Positions 42,301-43,685 of a stretch of 64,000 nucleotides of DNA are shown piece after piece. Each line of letters starts with the position of its first letter. Within the stretch, counting starts at the first letter, position 1. The position numbers were made by a program, and so were the translations under genes. The notes under the pieces were generated by a model, which saw only the letters and a list, made by a program, of their open reading frames with translations, had not been told where the DNA came from and ran no database searches. Origin of the DNA: Liolophura sinensis (lineage: Eukaryota; Mollusca; Polyplacophora; Chitonida; Chitonidae); the NCBI RefSeq assembly GCF_032854445.1, contig NC_088302.1, forward strand, positions 36,152,191 through 36,216,190. Reading direction: 5' to 3'.

Positions 42301-42436
42301 AAATAATAAAATAAAATGGATGTAAGAGCTTACCGGTATTCTGTGTGTGTGGCATCCCTTCACCCCGTGTGACGGCAACCAGTGTCGTCATACACAAGAC
42401 AACACATGCCATCAGCTTCGTCTCCATCGGCTCCAT
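213..42436 (-). CDS. Giant multidomain secreted protein: TSPN, VWC, EGF, Kunitz, two tyrosinase-like domains, VWC array (34 exons, 3' end outside window)
   Basis: I joined 34 exons by hand. Each is bounded by AG and GT on the minus strand and each junction keeps phase, giving 8,032 coding bases (about 2,677 residues) before the window ends. Residues 1-25 are a signal peptide. About 35-218 are a thrombospondin N-terminal domain and 219-275 a coiled coil. VWC 1 follows at about 276-317. Cassette 1 (318-1032) is EGF, Kunitz, VWC half, tyrosinase-like, G-Y-D repeats, linker and Cys-rich domain. Cassette 2 (1033-1913) repeats this plan. About thirteen VWC domains fill 1914-2677. The order TSPN, coiled coil, VWC, EGF is that of NELL proteins, and the VWC array is like kielin/chordin-like protein. 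Neither family has tyrosinase or Kunitz domains, so this is a chimera. The tyrosinase-like domains lack copper ligands, so I infer a structural or ligand-binding extracellular role. The exact exon count needs cDNA support. Confidence 0.9.
344..1070. other. Intron 33
   Basis: Apart from the SINE fragment at 597-700 I see no feature. The open frame running from exon 33 to 959 is read-through past the donor, not coding. Confidence 0.6.
597..700 (+). mobile_element. SINE 3' fragment (MetaSINE-type)
   Basis: In the intron before exon 33. It contains the shared strings TTTCCTCCCACCATAATGCTGG and TATTCTTGAGTA ... AAACACCAATCAAATAAATA seen in all family members here, ending in the A-rich tail. It is truncated at its 5' end. 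Confidence 0.75.
1071..1210 (-). CDS. Giant gene exon 33: second half of VWC l and start of VWC m
   Basis: Residues about 2588-2633: DGSVNCQPRPCSPAPC and GECCPIC, then CEFQGQQFQQGQ. The reading frame stays open to 959, but the donor is best placed at CAAAG/GTCAGC. This is phase 2 and joins exon 34 to give GQRFPSQRDPCEECVC, a perfect VWC centre. Confidence 0.82.
1211..1866. other. Intron 32, nothing recognised
   Basis: AT-rich unique-looking sequence with no repeat family or coding signature found. Confidence 0.5.
1867..2043 (-). CDS. Giant gene exon 32: second half of VWC k and first half of VWC l
   Basis: Residues about 2529-2587: SGVVICQPKPCEHLTC and GECCPSCNLC, then FRNGHTFRHPKDKC and CLCR. 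Phase 0 at both ends; donor CGG/GTAGGC. Confidence 0.87.
2539..2602 (+). repeat. 20-bp tandem repeat, three copies
   Basis: AAACTTTCTTTACACGTTTT is repeated three times without change in the intron between exons 31 and 32. The identity of the copies suggests recent expansion. The rest of that intron (2044-2728) shows nothing else. Confidence 0.9.
2729..2908 (-). CDS. Giant gene exon 31: second half of VWC j and first half of VWC k
   Basis: Residues about 2469-2528: SGSVICDKIRCSPVNC and GHCCETCPPSC, then FQGQEYPEGDKFDHPNDRC and SCNCK. Phase 0 at both ends; donor AAG/GTGAGA. Confidence 0.87.
2909..4214. other. Introns 30 and 29 (either side of exon 30), nothing recognised
   Basis: Covers 2909-3292 and 3476-4214. 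Only short homopolymer runs of A are visible. Confidence 0.5.
3293..3475 (-). CDS. Giant gene exon 30: second half of VWC i and first half of VWC j
   Basis: Residues about 2408-2468: NGHVDCGETIQCDPPRC and GQCCPICEHC, then FRNGQMFSPPSGDPC and CTCK. Phase 0 at both ends. It is very similar to exon 32 (CTHPAR ... CDFERRRFRNG against CAHDRRLFRNG), so the two look like recent duplicates. Confidence 0.87.
4215..4387 (-). CDS. Giant gene exon 29: second half of VWC h and first half of VWC i
   Basis: Residues about 2350-2407: VVCTPKPCPLISC and GECCPVCTHC, then VYDQQMYDEGQTF and CYRCTCS. The donor is TCA/GTGAGA. Phase in 1, out 0, where the array changes to phase 0 half-half exons. Confidence 0.86.
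4410..4540 (-). mobile_element. SINE-related fragment (subfamily with ACTGACCTTTGGCAAGT)
   Basis: Contains ATTTATTTATCTGTTGTTTAATGTCATACTCAAGAAT-like sequence and AACCACTGACCTTTGGCAAG, shared with the copy at 39478-39650. Degenerate copy in the intron before exon 28. Confidence 0.55.
4908..4991 (-). CDS. Giant gene exon 28: first half of VWC h
   Basis: Residues about 2322-2349: CPHEGRFFRHNAMVPAPNA and CTDCTCQEG. Phase 1 at both ends; the rest of the domain is in exon 29. No initiation codon marks it, so a simple ORF scan misses it. Confidence 0.82.
4992..5857. other. Intron 27, nothing recognised
   Basis: A reading frame on the minus strand overlaps exon 27 here, but it has no homology beyond the exon. 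No repeat was identified. Confidence 0.5.
5858..6037 (-). CDS. Giant gene exon 27: VWC g
   Basis: Residues about 2262-2321, a whole VWC domain, phase 1-1: CLYDGRVIPNSRYFSRTGDN, CEQCVCRHGNIQC and GTCCPICKG. Confidence 0.88.
6114..6320 (+). mobile_element. Short interspersed element with GCGAAAAGGTTGA end, copy 1
   Basis: About 200 bases shared with copies at 12350-12510 and 29525-29700, and in inverted form at 20024-20150. Shared strings include GAAAGAGCAACTTTC, TTGGTTGGATTGG and GCTTGAATAAACACC. Better copies begin ACCTTTTCGCATATGAAAG and end ATGCGAAAAGGTTGA, so the ends are inverted repeats. A non-autonomous DNA transposon (MITE) is likely. Confidence 0.6.
6340..6560 (-). mobile_element. 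Degenerate SINE-related fragment
   Basis: Contains TTTATTTGTTTAGAGTTTAATGTCATGTTCA, a decayed form of the SINE 3' end in reverse orientation, followed by GAGTAAACCACAACTCAGGTA. The rest of the intron, to 7132, has no clear feature. Confidence 0.45.
7133..7309 (-). CDS. Giant gene exon 26: VWC f
   Basis: Residues about 2203-2261, a whole VWC domain, phase 1-1: CTHNDRQYEHGEIWTPDETD, CQMCECRDGLVSC and GECCSACTG. Confidence 0.88.
7583..8447. repeat. Long inverted repeat (~860 bp) with tRNA-like arms and internal 61-bp repeats
   Basis: The two halves are near-perfect reverse complements about a centre near 8020. For example ACAGTATTATCATTAATAGG at 7583 pairs with CCTATTAACGATAATACTGT ending near 8445, and the segment with GGAAGGTAGTTGACCGGTAG at 7760 pairs with its complement near 8264-8283. 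The arms carry a tRNA-like stretch (TTGGTCGAGTGGTCTAGACG ... GGTCGCTGGTTGGAAAC). The middle has repeats of GTAACAGTATTATCGTTAAT and ACACTAGAAAGTGTAATCCC. It lies inside the intron between exons 25 and 26 and would fold into a very long hairpin in the transcript. Confidence 0.88.
8448..9185. other. Rest of intron 25, nothing recognised
   Basis: Unique-looking AT-rich sequence. The trailing 8447-8475 bases repeat part of the hairpin unit. Confidence 0.45.
9186..9371 (-). CDS. Giant gene exon 25: VWC e
   Basis: Residues about 2141-2202, a whole VWC domain, phase 1-1: CSYEGSIYHHSEQFIPSYDP, CLNCSCTNSVVRC and GECCATECP. The last Cys spacing (CCATEC) differs from the usual CCPxC. Confidence 0.86.
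9372..9975. other. Intron 24, nothing recognised
   Basis: No repeat family or coding signature seen. Confidence 0.5.
9976..10149 (-). CDS. Giant gene exon 24: VWC d
   Basis: Residues about 2083-2140, a whole VWC domain in one phase 1-1 exon: GCYYGDVIYQDGEEF, CAVCRCNQGDVEC and LCCPVCDAG. Symmetric exons of this kind are easily duplicated or skipped without a frame change. Confidence 0.88.
10344..10378 (+). repeat. (AATC)n microsatellite
   Basis: About eight near-perfect copies of AATC in the intron between exons 23 and 24. The remainder of that intron (10150-10482) holds nothing else visible. Confidence 0.85.
10483..10576 (-). CDS. Giant gene exon 23: second half of VWC c
   Basis: Residues about 2052-2082: DGQKVCNKLVCPELPC and GDCCPVCVG. 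Phase in 0, out 1, the same size and phase as exon 21. Confidence 0.84.
10624..11085 (+). repeat. ~100-bp minisatellite, about 4.5 copies
   Basis: Each unit contains CACCAGCTCACTACTAGCAT, GTAGCAGGCTTCCAGCATGC and TTTAGTGATACCAACA. Copies start near 10630, 10734, 10833, 10938 and 11036. It lies in the intron between exons 22 and 23. Small open frames on both strands are products of the repeat. Confidence 0.9.
11345..11610 (-). mobile_element. SINE (MetaSINE-type), nearly full length
   Basis: Runs from the reversed A-rich tail (TTATTTATTTGATTGGTGTT) through GCAGCATTATGGTGGGAGGA and ACCATCCGCAGGTTGGTGAC to a decayed tRNA-like head near 11600. It ends about 35 bases from exon 22. Confidence 0.75.
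11642..11880 (-). CDS. Giant gene exon 22: array VWC b and first half of VWC c
   Basis: Residues about 1972-2051. A complete VWC domain runs from GCFYKNQVYESGKP to GECCPVC. It is followed by CEGHKDGEQWQETPC and LTCTCT, the front of the next one. Acceptor TTTAAG, donor ACT/GTGAGT. Phase in 1, out 0. Confidence 0.88.
11881..12229. other. Intron 21, nothing recognised
   Basis: Short AT-rich intron without a recognised element. Confidence 0.5.
12230..12323 (-). CDS. Giant gene exon 21: second half of array VWC a
   Basis: Residues about 1941-1971: RGNVGCQRIDCPDVNC, then GQCCPSCEG, the CCPxC closing signature of VWC. Phase in 0, out 1. Confidence 0.83.
12350..12510 (+). mobile_element. Short interspersed element, copy 2 (MITE-like)
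   Basis: Shares CAACTTTCACTGCAATTTT, GGTCAATTTCAGGGCTTCA and TGCTTGAATAAACACC with the copy at 6114. It starts CACCTTTTCATATGTGAAA, and its right end is lost. Confidence 0.55.
13000..13690. repeat. Unclassified, possibly repetitive segment
   Basis: Sequence such as TGTGACATGGCAGCCAACTTGG and AAGAACCAACGAACGGATTC looks like old dispersed repeats of invertebrate genomes, but no second copy is in this window. Position: middle of the long intron between exons 20 and 21. Confidence 0.25.
14100..14235 (+). repeat. Two-copy direct repeat
   Basis: GCCAAAGCTTAATTTTTC and following bases occur twice, about 65 bases apart (near 14113 and 14180). The function is unknown. Confidence 0.6.
14358..14424 (+). 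tRNA. tRNA-Met-like sequence, probably a pseudogene or SINE head
   Basis: TTTAGTCTAATGGTAGA resembles an A box and CTGGTTCAAATCC a B box. Between them, CTGGACTCATAACCCAG can form an anticodon arm with loop CTCATAA (anticodon CAT). The T arm pairs poorly and I cannot pair an acceptor stem, so I do not call it functional. Confidence 0.35.
14610..14689 (-). CDS. Giant gene exon 20: first half of array VWC a
   Basis: Residues about 1914-1940: GCIDNEGRMRAENTTWQ then CRICQCQ, the opening half of a VWC domain. This starts the C-terminal VWC array. Phase in 1, out 0; donor CAG/GTTAGT. Confidence 0.8.
15790..16085 (+). repeat. ~23-bp minisatellite resembling the exon 19 donor, left block
   Basis: Degenerate units of AACTTACCTGTACTGTTAAACC. 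On the minus strand they read GTACAGGTAAG-like, a consensus 5' splice site. They lie downstream of exon 19 in its intron and match the exon's own end (CTTACCTGTACAGTTAATG). Confidence 0.75.
16098..16345 (-). mobile_element. SINE (MetaSINE-type) inserted in the minisatellite
   Basis: Runs from TTATTTATTTATTTGATTGA through GGCCAGCATTACGGTGGGAG and GGCCGGAGAGGAAGCCAACA to a tRNA-like end near TGCTAACCCC. Minisatellite units continue on both sides, so the SINE landed within an existing array. Confidence 0.8.
16350..16476 (+). repeat. Donor-like minisatellite, right block
   Basis: Continues the array after the SINE, with units such as ATTTACCTATACCGTTTAAC and AGCTTACCTGCC, more decayed than the left block. 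Confidence 0.65.
16477..16556 (+). mobile_element. SINE 3' fragment next to the exon 19 donor
   Basis: CACAATAATGCTGGCCGCTG to CACCAATCAAATAAATAAAT. Its tail ends only about five bases before the exon boundary at 16562, so the intron's first bases after GTAAGTTG are SINE-derived. Confidence 0.8.
16562..16749 (-). CDS. Giant gene exon 19: Cys-rich domain closing cassette 2
   Basis: Residues about 1851-1913. TCSKELCEDRRCPGHPQAGC with RGCRKCYPDYYDG is the same Cys-rich module as exon 13. Acceptor TGGCAG, donor TACAG/GTAAGT. Phase in 2 matches exon 18, which argues that the gene reads past the TGA there. Intronic SINE sequence begins within about ten bases of the donor. Confidence 0.85.
16778..16990 (-). 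mobile_element. SINE (MetaSINE-type), degenerate
   Basis: AATTTATTTATTTGATTGGA, ATGACCATTCGCAGGTTGCC and GAGGCTCCTGGGTCATCAGC are SINE landmarks in reverse orientation, in the intron between exons 18 and 19. Confidence 0.7.
17277..19088 (-). CDS. Giant gene exon 18: VWC half, tyrosinase-like domain 2, long pentapeptide repeat, linker
   Basis: The largest exon, residues about 1247-1850. After Cys-rich sequence and a VWC half (CQQCMCTQRGVVDCQC) comes a full-length tyrosinase-like domain. The fold signatures remain: FLPWNRYFL, DVTIPYFDW, APYDPAFL and LDKLWTDWQ. The six copper-ligand positions read Tyr, Tyr, Asn (codon 18623-18625), Met, Phe and Leu, so no copper site should form. About twenty G-[YF]-[DN]-x-x units follow, then the linker also seen in exon 12. 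The donor is AGAAG/GTGAAG; unspliced reading meets TGA at once (17273-17275), but exon 19 accepts the same phase (2). Confidence 0.92.
19089..19473. other. Intron 17, nothing recognised
   Basis: No repeat or coding signature seen. Confidence 0.5.
19474..19639 (-). CDS. Giant gene exon 17: pentapeptide repeats (cassette 2)
   Basis: Residues about 1192-1246, about nine units (GYDRN, GLDHH, GYDRE, GYGRE, GFNRS and so on), with a short break at FGEFDGIIDYN. Acceptor ACATAG, donor GATAG/GTAGGC. Phase in 1, out 2. Confidence 0.85.
19815..19985 (-). mobile_element. SINE (MetaSINE-type), 5' truncated
   Basis: TTATTTATTTGATTGATGTT, TACTCAAGAATATTTCACTT, ACGACCATCCACAGGTTGCT and GGCTGGAGAGGAATCCAGTT. 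The tRNA-like head is missing. Confidence 0.8.
20024..20150 (-). mobile_element. Short interspersed element, inverted copy (MITE-like)
   Basis: Starts AGCCTTTTCTCATG and ends CTCTTTCATATGCGAAAAGG, the terminal inverted repeat of the element at 6114. The interior differs. A SINE-subfamily fragment (TTTATGGATGGAGGAAACTA) follows to about 20245. Confidence 0.5.
20409..20518 (-). CDS. Giant gene exon 16: degenerate pentapeptide repeats (cassette 2)
   Basis: Residues about 1155-1191: RYGFNYLGLDEDGRRR, a polar stretch, then YDRHGYDWRG. The repeat is looser than elsewhere. Acceptor TTACAG, donor AGAG/GTGAAG. Phase in 2, out 1. No initiation codon lies within it. Confidence 0.78.
20838..21010 (-). 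mobile_element. Degenerate SINE subfamily copy
   Basis: TATTTGTTGGACAAGTGTTA, AATATTTCATTTATAAGGTG and AAGGTGCTGGCAATCC resemble the subfamily copy at 41508-41660, in the intron between exons 15 and 16. Confidence 0.5.
21227..21434 (-). CDS. Giant gene exon 15: rest of Kunitz domain, IGACC motif, first repeats (cassette 2)
   Basis: Residues about 1086-1154. KCNESLTRWYFNPRSSSC, FIYTGCLGNANNFPSF and ACRYRC give the full Kunitz Cys pattern. The following IGACCSRSS matches exon 8. GYDLRGYDR then starts a pentapeptide repeat that, unlike in cassette 1, comes before the tyrosinase-like domain. Phase in 1, out 2. Confidence 0.9.
21627..21876 (-). mobile_element. Full-length SINE (MetaSINE-type) with 12-bp target duplications
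   Basis: The best copy in the window. It is flanked by the identical direct repeat GCTACTTAATTT at 21615-21626 and 21877-21888. Reading the minus strand, it has a tRNA-like head (TTAGCGCGCTAGCGCAGCG, then GTGAGTTCAAGTCC), the conserved middle (GGCTTCCTCTCCGGCCGTAC) and an AAATAAATAAAT tail. Clean duplications indicate fairly recent retroposition. Confidence 0.93.
22076..22234 (-). CDS. Giant gene exon 14: EGF domain and start of Kunitz domain (cassette 2)
   Basis: Residues about 1033-1085. FCHPNPCQHGGVCVPSA with CQCAPGYDGPRC is a clear EGF domain. DVCELPVSLG opens a Kunitz domain, cut by a phase 1 intron at the same place as in exon 7. Acceptor CTTCAG, donor TGG/GTAAGG. Confidence 0.9.
22856..23945 (+). 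repeat. 68-bp satellite, about 16 copies, with a 204-bp higher-order pattern
   Basis: Unit: CAGCAGTACTGCCGCCATAT, GTGGGGACTATAATCTTATA, GATGAATGATTACCACTACA, TGCTGTT. Three unit variants alternate (GCTGCC, GCAGCCATACTTTG, GTCGCC), so the array is built from 204-bp trimers over much of its length. It lies in the intron between exons 13 and 14. Confidence 0.93.
24059..24304 (-). CDS. Giant gene exon 13: Cys-rich domain with NPCxxxxCP core (cassette 1)
   Basis: Residues about 951-1032. The pattern is CTKNPCLTTDCP, then ATCMISFCGDCQPRW and a closing VDC. This compact Cys-rich module occurs in many invertebrate extracellular proteins and recurs here in exon 19. Its function is not known to me. 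Phase 1 at both ends. Confidence 0.82.
24355..24665 (-). mobile_element. tRNA-derived SINE, second family
   Basis: The minus strand starts with a tRNA-like head (TAGCACAGTTGGTAGAGCGT, loop CTTCGGG, GGGTCAATCCTGGGTCG). It then shares AAGAGGAAATTGTGACTTCC-type body and CCTTGTTGCAGGACAGATTT with the copy at 36525-36825. A 155-residue open frame crossing exon 12 into this element is an artefact. Confidence 0.8.
24798..25037 (-). CDS. Giant gene exon 12: last repeats and linker domain (cassette 1)
   Basis: Residues about 871-950. GLNPEGYDRYGFSVDGYD ends the repeat run. Then comes a linker with two Cys (NYCNFSYHGPF ... PRTCPP) and several Trp, aligning loosely with the end of exon 18 (C-x-x-F-x-GP ... 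CP ... W ... W). I do not recognise this linker as a named domain. Phase 1 at both ends. Confidence 0.8.
25038..25511. other. Intron 11, nothing recognised
   Basis: No repeat or coding signature seen. Confidence 0.5.
25512..25697 (-). CDS. Giant gene exon 11: G-[YF]-[DN] pentapeptide repeats (cassette 1)
   Basis: Residues about 809-870, about eight five-residue units such as GYNRD, GFDRE, GYNRL, GYNRD and GYDII, then a polar tail ending SQCLQRSG. Aromatic residues recur every five positions with Asp/Asn following, which could bind metal or sugar; that is inference. Phase 1 at both ends. Confidence 0.85.
25766..25791 (+). repeat. (ACA)n microsatellite
   Basis: About eight copies of ACA in the intron between exons 10 and 11. 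The rest of that intron (25698-26175) shows nothing else. Confidence 0.85.
26176..27062 (-). CDS. Giant gene exon 10: tyrosinase-like domain 1 and start of pentapeptide repeats
   Basis: Residues about 513-808 hold almost a whole tyrosinase (type-3 copper) domain. The start REIRDLSREEL matches the usual RKEIRDLS. The copper A region reads MAHSMHSHGGASFLPWNR: two His sites are kept, but the Trp-His-Arg His is Asn (codon 26888-26890). The copper B region reads LEAFSAYLHSYIGG, where the first His of HNxxH is Ser. DPIFYVLHSYIDHLYWTWQ keeps the last His and the structural Asp. Two of six ligands are thus replaced and oxidase activity is doubtful. The exon ends in G-Y-D repeats (FGYDKEGLDRRGFDREGF). 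Phase in 2, out 1. Confidence 0.92.
27070..27712 (+). repeat. 36-bp minisatellite, first block
   Basis: About 18 copies of CAGTCACTGAACACACCTAC plus AAAATACAATAGCATA, with TTAGCA and TTGCTT variants. Because 36 is a multiple of three, frames stay open on both strands, giving spurious 12-residue repeat ORFs. Confidence 0.93.
27713..28252 (+). repeat. Second copy of the 68-bp satellite, about 7 units
   Basis: Same unit as at 22856-23945 and the same lead-in sequence (CCTGTGGGTCTTGGCTGGC ... GTAGACTGCAAAAC). It interrupts the 36-bp minisatellite in the intron between exons 9 and 10. Confidence 0.92.
28253..28905 (+). repeat. 36-bp minisatellite, second block with longer units
   Basis: Continues the 36-bp repeat with an added variant (ATTCAATGAGCAAAGCTTCA, TTAGACGAAAACATACAGCC, ACTGAGCCCAGC), repeated at least four times. 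Confidence 0.9.
29065..29285 (-). CDS. Giant gene exon 9: VWC half preceding tyrosinase-like domain 1
   Basis: Residues about 440-512. After a linker with scattered Cys come GGCHLDGKSYDQGD and CQECTC, then LFLCK, the first half of a VWC domain. It runs straight into the tyrosinase-like domain, the same join as in exon 18. Acceptor TTTCAG, donor CAA/GTAAGA, phase out 2. Confidence 0.85.
29525..29700 (+). mobile_element. Short interspersed element, copy 3 (MITE-like)
   Basis: Starts ACCTTTTCGCATATGAAAGA, contains TTGGTTGGATTGG, and ends ACTTGAATAAACACCTTGC ... GAAGGTTGAACAA. It lies in the intron between exons 8 and 9. Confidence 0.6.
29836..29978 (-). CDS. Giant gene exon 8: end of Kunitz domain and IGACC segment (cassette 1)
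   Basis: Residues about 392-439. GCGGNMNNYETLEECESVS is the GCxGNxNxFxxxxxC end of a Kunitz domain. It runs into IGACCYRRY, a short motif found again after the Kunitz domain of cassette 2 (exon 15). Phase in 1, out 0. Confidence 0.88.
29979..30540. other. Intron 7, nothing recognised
   Basis: AT-rich, no element identified. Confidence 0.5.
30541..30762 (-). CDS. Giant gene exon 7: EGF domain and start of Kunitz domain (cassette 1)
   Basis: Residues about 318-391. CLGGPCQHGGSCRPSPGEDN with the later VCDCPKPFDGETC is a six-Cys EGF domain. It is followed by NPCVWPQDRGRCNQTLTRFY and CLPFNYTG, the first half of a Kunitz (BPTI-like) domain. The P1-region residues after CVWPQDRGRC do not obviously specify a serine protease. 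Phase in 1, out 1; the intron cuts the Kunitz fold. Confidence 0.88.
30763..31381. other. Intron 6, nothing recognised
   Basis: No element identified. Confidence 0.5.
31382..31430 (-). CDS. Giant gene exon 6: second half of VWC 1 (short)
   Basis: Only 49 bases, residues about 302-317: NGTPQCTRNPDLPQCS. It fits the part of VWC after CxC (NGxxxC) but lacks the usual closing CCxxC, so this VWC is shortened. Acceptor CTTCCAG, donor TTCAG/GTGGGA. It is too short to be seen by an ORF scan. Confidence 0.7.
32065..32220 (-). mobile_element. SINE fragment (MetaSINE-type)
   Basis: ATTTATTTATTTGATTTCAC, GTATTATGGTGGGAGTGAAC and GAGAGGAAGCCAGCTCGAAC in reverse orientation. It lies in the intron between exons 5 and 6, whose other parts (31431-32064) show nothing. 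Confidence 0.7.
32416..32547 (-). CDS. Giant gene exon 5: end of coiled coil and first half of VWC 1
   Basis: Residues about 258-301. NKDLIKRVEYLE continues the coiled coil into the Cys cluster TCECRSLC, followed by DGTTYQEEQTW and CTRCICR, the CxxCxC centre of a von Willebrand factor C domain. The layout matches NELL and thrombospondin at this point. Phase 0 at both ends; donor CGG/GTGAGT. Confidence 0.85.
32755..33690 (+). repeat. ~47-bp minisatellite, about 19 degenerate copies
   Basis: Units such as GATGGAGGGTGGGTCAACTG plus AATGGATAAAAGGTCCTCCA and ACCAAAA. The left third has a 48-bp variant (GAAGGTTGGTCAACTGAGTG) in near-identical copies. It lies in the intron between exons 4 and 5. 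Confidence 0.9.
33790..33905 (-). CDS. Giant gene exon 4: coiled-coil segment
   Basis: Residues about 219-257, acidic and rich in Ser at the start (SDESVSSVSVDEKLSDMENV), then a Leu/Met heptad stretch (MSELMRMVTMLKTQ). In thrombospondins and NELL proteins the coiled coil after TSPN drives trimerisation, so oligomer assembly is the expected role here. Acceptor GTACAG, donor CAG/GTAAGA. Confidence 0.8.
34475..34540 (+). other. G-rich tract with G-quadruplex potential
   Basis: Several runs of four or more G (GGGGAGGGGGGAG, GGTGGGGGGGGGGCG) spaced by short gaps. It lies on the non-transcribed strand of the giant gene. Confidence 0.6.
36525..36825 (-). mobile_element. tRNA-derived SINE, second family, copy 2
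   Basis: Shares CTCCTTGTTGCAGGACGGAT, ACTGAGATGACTTACC and TAGGTGTGACCCGTCCCAGG with the copy at 24355. Its left end reads GGGGTTTAACGTTGTACTTC, a block also found in the family at 46375 and 56115. Confidence 0.78.
37190..37305 (+). repeat. GGGGTCCATGcTGCA short repeats
   Basis: Five degenerate units of about 23 bases. Confidence 0.7.
39297..39366 (-). CDS. Giant gene exon 3: end of TSPN domain
   Basis: A 70-base exon (about residues 196-218) reading GTLLLAKLFSRELDVRPW followed by SCDLG. The closing Cys-Asp-Leu is the standard C-terminal mark of TSPN domains and pairs with the Cys in exon 2. Phase in 0, phase out 1. Confidence 0.8.
39478..39660 (-). mobile_element. SINE-related subfamily copy
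   Basis: ATTTACTTACTTGATTGTAT, AATGTCATACTCAAAAAG and AACCACTGACTTTTGGCAAG, the better copy of the fragment at 4410. It lies in the intron between exons 2 and 3. Confidence 0.6.
39688..39850 (-). mobile_element. SINE fragment (MetaSINE-type)
   Basis: TTTATTTATTTATTTCGTGT, CTTAAGAATATTTCACTTAT and AACCATCTGTAGGTTGCTGG in reverse orientation. Confidence 0.72.
40375..40570 (-). mobile_element. SINE (MetaSINE-type), 5' part decayed
   Basis: TTTATTTATTTGACTGGTGT, GCCAGCATTATGGTGGGAGC, ACGACCATCCACATATTGCT and GGCCAGAGAGGAAGTCAACA. Confidence 0.78.
40726..41207 (-). CDS. Giant gene exon 2: thrombospondin N-terminal / laminin-G-like domain, main part
   Basis: Residues about 35-195. The acceptor is TTTTTAG/TTACAG and the exon completes a Val codon split with exon 1. 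The sequence has the beta-rich TSPN pattern: phrases such as FTFVLAVQEENAYFNWTIF and LMLWVNAENIGLVIDCG, ending near AILGCNRNGEDAFQ. TSPN domains fold as laminin-G-like sandwiches and bind heparin or partner receptors in thrombospondins and NELL proteins. The exon ends in phase 0 at a CAG/GTAGAG donor. Confidence 0.85.
41400..41665 (-). mobile_element. Two SINE fragments in tandem
   Basis: 41400-41490 holds TTTCACTTACACGACGGTGG and GGTGGGAGGAAACCGGGTAC. 41508-41660 is the degenerate subfamily (TTTATGGATGGAGGAAACTG). A short repeat of AACCATCTGAGCCAGC follows to 41745. All lie in intron 1; its remaining bases show nothing. Confidence 0.65.
42334..42436 (-). CDS. Giant gene exon 1: start codon and signal peptide
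   Basis: The ATG at 42434-42436 has A at -3 and G at +4. It opens about 34 residues with a hydrophobic core (MACVVLCMTTLVAV) followed by TRG, a typical signal peptide with likely cleavage near residue 25. A second in-frame ATG three codons later (42425-42427) would keep the same signal. The donor reads CCG/GTAAGC and the exon ends in phase 1. Confidence 0.85.
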
Positions 42437-42560
42437 CTTGCAATTCTTATCTTCAACTTATATATTATCAACAGGAAAGAGCGCTTCCATCAACTCATTA
42501 TTTAAACAATTCAGTTCAAAGGGAGAAGCCTATTTTGATAACTTAGCAGTATCTAGGGTC
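42437..42560 (-). promoter_or_regulatory. Candidate 5' flank of the giant gene
   Basis: A TATATAAG string lies at 42457-42464 on the minus strand, only about 20-27 bases before the first ATG. If it is a real TATA box, transcription would start at or after that ATG and translation would use the second ATG. The 5' UTR could equally lie further right. This cannot be settled from sequence alone. Confidence 0.2.
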
Positions 42561-43579
42561 AGGTCCTGACTTTCGTCGGTGAGGGCGGACGCATCACGGA
42601 GAAGTTGTGACTTCATTCGTCCCCTCCCGCCTGGACTGGAGCTACTCCACGCCCTGCCGGCTGGAGTCAAGACTGTCTCAACCCACCGACTCTCCGTGAT
42701 CAGAGGCCTGCAGGGGCTACTCAAGTTTGCACAAGTGTTTTCTACTAGGCGTCGAGCCTGTGGCAATGCGAAACACTTCTACGATAAGTTAATTCACCAT
42801 GTGTTTTCAAGAATAATTTTTCCAACGCCAGCCAGCTCGCTGTAAGAAAACTGTCCTGCGACCTTCTTTCCACGCCGCATGGTAAAGTTCAAGCTGAGCG
42901 CCATATCATGTTACACGGTGCAATCAAAAATTAGGATTGCTCTTGGCGGATGGGGGGTTACGAAATGGCATGTAAAAGGGGCCTCCAAAATGTGACACCG
43001 GATATCGCTATGCCACTTTCTTGCTTTGTACAATGCTTCTGTGACTGTTGAGTAATTATTTATGTACAAGTCAATTATTATGAAAGATGTTCACAAATGT
43101 GCCATAATTTCAAGAAAAAATGGGCTATGCCGAACTCTTCATATTAGCCTACACAATTGACCCTCTAGTTTCGAGTTCGAATCTAGCTTCCGGCTTTTGT
43201 ATCACCTTGTCCTAATAAAGGTAGTGATTTTGTCAGGCACCCGGTGATTGATAGGTTTGGCTGAAACTTCATTTTCCTCTTGTTTTTATTACAACAAACA
43301 CCCCTTGAAAGAACATCGTTGAATTGTCATAAATAAAAAATCTACAGGGTATGAAATACAACATAAACGGATATAGGCCATGACGTCGGGCAAGAAATTT
43401 TGAAGTTGAGTGTCAAATTACTTGATTCCGATAATTATGAGGCGCATGAGTTCGACACGAAGTCTTACTGATGTATCATTTTGAACTTAGCTCTGAATGT
43501 TTCAATCAATCAGACTATCAATCAATTAGTCAATTAGTCATCATGCATTTAGTGAGTCAGTCAGTAAATCAATCTTTCC

Positions 43580-43685
43580 CGCAGGCTGTGCTCGGTTTCC
43601 TCCCACCATAATGCTGGCCGCCGTCGTATAAGTGAAATATTCTTGAATAGGGCGTAAAACACTAATCAAATAAATAACTAAATCA
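43580..43685 (+). mobile_element. SINE 3' fragment (MetaSINE-type)
   Basis: CGGTTTCCTCCCACCATAAT, GTATAAGTGAAATATTCTTG and AATCAAATAAATAACTAAAT, ending in the A-rich tail. Confidence 0.8.
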
